DNA from: Klebsormidium nitens | Taxonomy: Eukaryota > Streptophyta > Klebsormidiophyceae > Klebsormidiales > Klebsormidiaceae | Direction: 5' to 3' | DNA length: 64,000 bases | Assembly: GCA_000708835.1 (NCBI GenBank) | Contig: DF236962.1 | Span: 310,001-374,000 of the forward strand | Shown: in pieces, positions 59,901-64,000 of the stretch | Layout of the letters: every line of letters starts with the position of its first letter | Numbering within the stretch: position 1 is the stretch's first letter | The notes under the pieces: generated by a model | Database searches by the model: none | What the model was told of the DNA's origin: nothing | Seen by the model: only the letters and a program-made list of their open reading frames with translations | Program-made: the position numbers and the translations under genes

Positions 59901-61887
59901 AGAAAGCTCACTCGGTTGTGATCGTTTCAGCTTTCATACTTGGTCAGCTGTGGTCACAACTTCATCTACATAGGAGAGGCAACACGGTCGAGAGCGACTT
60001 TCACTACGTGAGTTGAGAGAAAGTTTCTGCAAAACAAGTTTACCTTGAGACCAACAGCCTCTTGGAAACACGGCGAAATCTGACGCTCCGGTTGTTTTGG
60101 CAGCCGTGCGAAGTTGGCTGGCCAGATTGTCTCGCTGAATGTTTGTCACTTTCCCAGGCTTTCTATTCGTCACCTTCTGAATGAACGGTTCCGAGAGTCG
60201 ACTGACAGCCCCATCGGCTCGCCAAATGAAGGGCATGGCAAAAGTCCTTTCCGGCGGCTCTTGCACCTTACTGTCAGCTTGACTTCTGACCTGGTCCCGA
60301 GAATCATAATCACACTCTAACGTTTGCCTCAGACCGGCTGCCAACCTGCATGCCAATGAATCTGCAAAGGCCGACCTTCGACACCATCGAAGATCGAGGA
60401 GAGGCATCCTTCCTGTTTTATCTCCGTAGGAGTCACGTCCCTTGGCGAATAGCAGCTAGGAAGTAGCTCCTTCATTTACACTCAGACGACCCATTCTCTG
60501 TCCCCAAGGCCCCCAGGCCAGCTGTAACCGAAGCTTGAGACACGTTCAAGGACTCGGTGTGCGGTGCACTTTGCTTACGTTGATTTGTAACAGGAGAGGG
60601 AAGAAATATGGTATAGGAAGGTTGAAAAGAAATCAGGAAAGTGTTTTCAGGCCGAGTCTCTTTGGACCGAAGCATCGTGCAAGGAGTCGCTGTATGGCCA
60701 AATCATTGTCCGCATTGAGGACAAAGAGAACAAACAAACCCTGTTTTCTCGAGCCGGTATCTCGGAATCCATCAGGGATCGCAGAAACGAAGAGAGCCGA
60801 CCCACAAACAATCCGCTATTTTTTCTCAGGCCGGTGGTTACCAAGGCGGGGAACGCCTTCAAGAAGTCGGTGTATGGCCGCTGTGTTGTCCCTTAAAGGT
60901 CCCCAAGAGAAGTTAAGGACCGCAAAAAGGGCGAGTCCGCAAACAAACAAATACTGTTTTCAGGCCGGTGGTTACCAAGGCGGTGAACGCGTTCAAGGAG
61001 TCGGTGTACGGCCCCGACTGGGAGGAGGCTGAGGCGGCGGCCGCGACGCAGCAGGCCCAGCCGAGCGAAGCGGCGAAGAAGCGAAAAGCCGCCGCGGACT
61101 TGGCGGCATCGCAGCAGGGTGCATTCAACTGGAAAGAGTTGGCGGAGAAAGGGCAGGTGAGGCGCTAAATTAGGGTGTTGGTTTCCGGAGCTCAAAACAC
61201 TTCGGAACGCTTCTTTGCAAAATGGAAAAGCGTGTCACTGATTTGGCTGATTGGGGGACCTATCTGCTGCGGCACTCGCGTCCAGAGAAAGTCTTGGAGG
61301 TCTTGTTGCGGAAGCACAGTCATGCTTGTACGAGTCGACTGGGGCGGGAAGCAAAAATCTAAGGGTTGGGTTGGCTGTTGCCGATGGAGGCCGACCTTTT
61401 GATCGTAAGTGACTCTGCTGCAGACCACTGGATGGGTGCGTACCTAATTTCAGTACCTTGTAGAGTCTGTGCTTGGGTTGCTGGGAAATGAGACAGTGCT
61501 CCTATCGATCTCAATCTCGGGGGGTTGTTGCAACAAGAGCGCTGAAAAAGCGTCCAAGAAACGCGTCAGTTTCGGAACCTTTCGTTTCGTCACCAGAAGT
61601 TTGCGGAGCTTTCTTCGAGGTATTTTGCAACATGGTCTCGATCGCGAACACAGATTGCCGCATTTTTTAAAGCGACAAAGTTTTGATACCCGGCTCTGTC
61701 AGCGAATTCTAGCAAGGGGGTCGTCCGAACCAATGGACGCGCTTAGCACTAACGGCCATCCCTTTCCTGGCAGCTAAACACGCTGAAGAACGAGGAGCTT
61801 AAGACATACTTGAGAGCGAACGCCTTGCAAGTGGGTGGTAGCAAAAACGCCCTGATAGAGAGAATACTGAAGCACATGGGTTATTGA
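50945..61887 (+). CDS. KU70: Ku70 (XRCC6), DNA double-strand break end-binding subunit
   Basis: Twenty-one exons give 633 residues (Arabidopsis Ku70 about 621): 50945-51010, 51102-51116, 51317-51397, 51599-51709, 52041-52088, 52274-52325, 52752-52851, 53232-53349, 53808-53891, 54267-54328, 54787-54920, 55296-55339, 55610-55689, 56237-56384, 57273-57334, 57751-57817, 58350-58445, 59155-59278, 59775-59877, 60964-61156 and 61774-61887. All phases agree. The order is acidic start; vWA-like domain (RVIYLVDCHPHMF, VKRVLIFTNNDDPL); the beta-barrel that encircles DNA (KKRVQRKMTLAIAPGVEVGM, YPYGADKVVFKQDELQEMRK, VACLKPYHN); C-terminal arm; SAP domain (LKNEELKTYLRANALQVGGS). Ku70 pairs with Ku80, loads on DNA ends and starts non-homologous end joining; it also protects telomeres. 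The 15-base exon 2 and the start of exon 4 are the least certain. Introns 14, 17 and 19 contain copies of exon edges. Confidence 0.93.
56507..56545 (+). repeat. Copy of the Ku70 exon 14 end with its donor site
   Basis: Exon 14 ends SPPGFLYPSDE before GTGAGA at 56385. At 56537, 153 bases downstream in intron 14, a near copy reads SLPAFLYSSDE before GTGAGG. The copied unit includes the 5' splice site, so it is a possible alternative donor, although the intervening frame would need to stay open; it does from 56384 to 56573. Confidence 0.75.
59049..59154 (+). repeat. Duplicated intron end before Ku70 exon 18
   Basis: The polypyrimidine tract and AG before exon 18 (CCTCTGTCTGTCTGCAGCA, ending 59156) has an earlier counterpart at about 59049-59082 (GAGGGCTCCCTGTTTGTGTG then CAGCA). 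Both are preceded by a CGAG-type word. Confidence 0.5.
60517..60890 (+). repeat. Tandem copies of the start of Ku70 exon 20
   Basis: Exon 20 begins at 60964 after TTTTCAG (RPVVTKAVNAFKESVYG). In intron 19, aligned copies of intron end plus exon start begin at 60517 (after CCCCAG; later TTCAAGGACTCGGTGTGCGG), 60652 (after TTTTCAG; later GGAGTCGCTGTATGGC), a degraded one at 60753, and 60830 (after TTTTCTCAG; GCCGGTGGTTACCAAGGCGG identical to the true exon). The spacing is 77-135 bases. Confidence 0.85.
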
Positions 61888-63115
61888 CGGTCCGGAGAAG
61901 GACTGACGCCACCAACTTGACGCCCATTGAAGCTGCCCCTCAAGACTTCCTATTTGTCTCTCCTTGAGTGACGTTAAGGATCAGGATTAGATCTGAAGCA
62001 CGAGCACTACTGACTGAGACGTAGATTGGATGGAGTCATCTAGCTGCTCTTGGACTTTGACTACATTCGAGTACAATGTACATAATACAACGGTTAAGCA
62101 AGGGCGGCGATTGCATGCTATAGTAGTCTGCGAAGTCAATGTCAGAGGTTGGAAAAGCTTTTTCTGTCGGCTCGGTAGTCTGCAATTGGCTTTACCGGCC
62201 GGCTGAGCCCACCAAGTGCCTGCCATTTCTGCCGGCCAACCAGCCGGCGCCGTGCCTTTGGAATCGGCCGGGGTCCTGTCTCGGCCGGCCAGGTCCTAGT
62301 TCTCTTGCTTGACTTAAGGCCAATGTCGAAGCGGAAATTAAGGCTTCGCATGCATCTGCCTTTTGCAGATGTCCTCATTCGAGTTTTTGACTAATACGCA
62401 CGTGCTAAGCACTTGCACAAGTTAAGGCACAGCACAGTTGTTGTTGCACAAGCATGTTTGTGACTACTGAATTCGAGGTCTATTTTTGCATAGATATGCA
62501 TGTTTGAAACCGTTTGAAATTGTTCCATGCAATCCCTTGATGTTTATCACAGGACAATTTCTGCGCAAGTGTGCATAATAGATTATTGGGAACCCTCTGC
62601 TCAGCTGAATAGGAGTCGCTGCAATATGCGGACACTCGCACCATGAGGCACGCCCGGCGACGTTTGCCAGAGAGGCCCGGCCCGCGGCCGCCAGGCTGAA
62701 GCCGCTGCTCGTATATGTTCGAGATGCACATGCGACCGGCCCCGCTCTAGTTGCCGCAGATACTTTACCAAAGCGTGCCAGCTGGACGGCGCTGCCACGT
62801 GGCGATCGCACATCCAGCCTGAAGTGGCAGCAATCTGGCGCGCAGGCTGCCACGCAATGGCGCCGTTTGATGCTCATCCGATCAGCGCATCCAAATTGCA
62901 ATGGGATGGATGTGAAGAGGGGGACGCCATGGAGGGAATCTGCTGCACACTGCACAGGCTGAAGCTAGGTGACCCAAAGCTGGCTTTCGCATTGGCTCCC
63001 TTTTGCTCTTTCTAGGTTTCAGTTTCCGTAAGGACTTAAGTTTCGGCTGCCACATACATGCGCGCCCGTTTGAGGCAGCTGCAGCGAGGAGACGCTGACA
63101 TGTAGCTGACGCGCA
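61888..63115. other. Intergenic region without a recognised gene
   Basis: Follows the Ku70 stop. A GCCGG-rich patch at 62195-62290 contains several GGCCGGC words. No gene was recognised on either strand. Confidence 0.45.
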
Positions 63116-63577
63116 ATGGCGTCAACTGCATTCATTGCCAGAGTAGGCCGGTCTGCCTTCCTGGCCGGTCACATTCACCATTTAGAAGATACATTGCCTG
63201 CAACTGCCGCCCGCCCCGCATTTGTGCACCAAAAAACAGCCAGGCACTCATTTGTAATCAGGGGACAGCAGTCTCCTTCTAGAAGATCAGAAGGAATTCC
63301 AAGGCAGGGGTCGGGTCAGCCAGGGTTGAGAACTGTCGGCAGGCGGTCGGCATTCAAATTGGCGGGGGAAAGAGTTGGCAGGGGAATGGGAATTGGCGCA
63401 GCTTCCGGGAACGCTGACCCGGGGGAGCTGAGAGTGGTCGAAATCAGCTCACATCAGAAGACAGCAGGTGCCGTTGTGACTTTGTTTCAGAATGTGTCCG
63501 CACTGATTCCCCCATATTCTGTCTGGATTCTGTTCTGGATTTTGATCTATTTGCTGAAACGAGTATTCCCATTTTAG
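63116..63577 (+). CDS. Small single-span membrane protein, probably plastid-targeted
   Basis: An ATG at 63116 opens 153 residues ending at TAG 63575-63577, without introns. The first 100 residues are rich in Ala, Arg, Ser and Gly with few acids (MASTAFIARVGRSAF, SFVIRGQQSPSRRSEG), as in organellar transit peptides. The C-terminus has one hydrophobic segment (IPPYSVWILFWILIYLL) followed by a short basic end (KRVFPF). This resembles small nuclear-encoded thylakoid or envelope subunits, but I could not match a named one. A tail-anchored organellar protein is the alternative. The consistent targeting-plus-anchor layout argues that it is real. Confidence 0.5.
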   Translation: MASTAFIARVGRSAFLAGHIHHLEDTLPATAARPAFVHQKTARHSFVIRGQQSPSRRSEGIPRQGSGQPGLRTVGRRSAFKLAGERVGRGMGIGAASGNADPGELRVVEISSHQKTAGAVVTLFQNVSALIPPYSVWILFWILIYLLKRVFPF

Positions 63578-63635
63578 ACTAAATTTGGTCACTTGACTTT
63601 GAAGTTGGACAACAGCTCAGTCTCACCTCTGAGCT

Positions 63636-64000
63636 ATGCAACGCCTGTTGAACGCTCCTGGTGAGAAGATAAAGCAGGCGAAGATGTGACCTTTCAGTCG
63701 CAAAGCCAGCGAGTATGCAGCTTCTCAGAAGGAGCTTGCTTATGAGGACTTCGAGAAGATTCTGTTCTGCAGGAGGTAAAACTTTGCTGGCGGCAATTGC
63801 GATGGCTCAAAGGTTGTTTAGTGGCGTCTCTTTCGTTTTCAGAACGACAGCAATGTGAGCAATAGAGTGTGGTCAAACGAATTGCTTATGGAAGTGAAAG
63901 TGCGATTGAGCAGAGGTCCACAGCAGAGGTCCGCTTGCAGCAAAGCAAAAAGGTAACACGAATTATGCTCGGGCGAAAGCCTGGCAACTCTGCATGATCG
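63636..64000 (+). CDS. Possible 5' end of a gene that leaves the window
   Basis: A candidate first exon, 63636-63660 (ATG, MQRLLNAP), has a GTGAGA donor. The next, 63721-63775, follows GTATGCAG and encodes ASQKELAYEDFEKILFCRR with a GTAAAA donor; phases agree, but the intron would be only 60 bases. A 12-base exon after TTTTCAG at 63843 is also possible. No family recognised, and the gene continues beyond 64000 if real. Confidence 0.25.

Overview
This is a nuclear DNA window from a green plant or streptophyte alga. The genes are intron-rich with GT-AG introns, there are no operons, and the products point to a plastid-bearing streptophyte: a PDV2-type plastid division protein, a plastid ribosome hibernation factor (PSRP1/pY), a CDPK, and an AtCYP59-type RRM cyclophilin. 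A filamentous charophyte such as Klebsormidium would fit, but that is inference. A 20-base run of N (49261-49280) marks a scaffold gap. Exons below were assembled by hand from reading frame, splice sites and phase, so individual boundaries may be off, but each main gene model closes in frame.

Layout. (1) 397-2658 (+): last exon of a disordered protein with a C-terminal PIP-box-like motif. (2) 4161-7317: two divergent paralogues of a PD-(D/E)XK nuclease-like family, one with an intact motif and one degenerate. (3) 8414-10345 (-): an unrecognised multi-exon gene with an in-frame TGA. (4) 11797-16008 (+): PSRP1/long HPF. (5) 17100-22716 (-): CYP59. (6) 23953-25872 (+): PDV2. (7) 25873-30266: mostly empty, with one orphan exon. 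(8) 30267-32751 (+): MIA40. (9) 34469-38749 (-): class IV PLP aminotransferase-like protein. (10) 40855-45472 (-): CDPK. (11) 47439-50426 (-): DTW-domain tRNA acp3U transferase, head-to-head with (12) Ku70, 50945-61887 (+). (13) 63116-63577 (+): small putative plastid membrane protein. (14) from 63636: possible start of another gene that leaves the window.

These are mostly independent housekeeping genes rather than one pathway. Organelle biology (PSRP1, PDV2, MIA40) and nucleic-acid maintenance (Ku70, the PIP-box protein, CYP59, the tRNA modifier) recur. The most unusual features are structural. Several introns hold tandem, decaying copies of the adjoining exon edge together with its splice site; this is clearest in CYP59 introns 2-4 and Ku70 introns 14 and 19. 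The divergent nuclease-like pair, with one apparently dead member, is the best candidate for an undescribed protein system.
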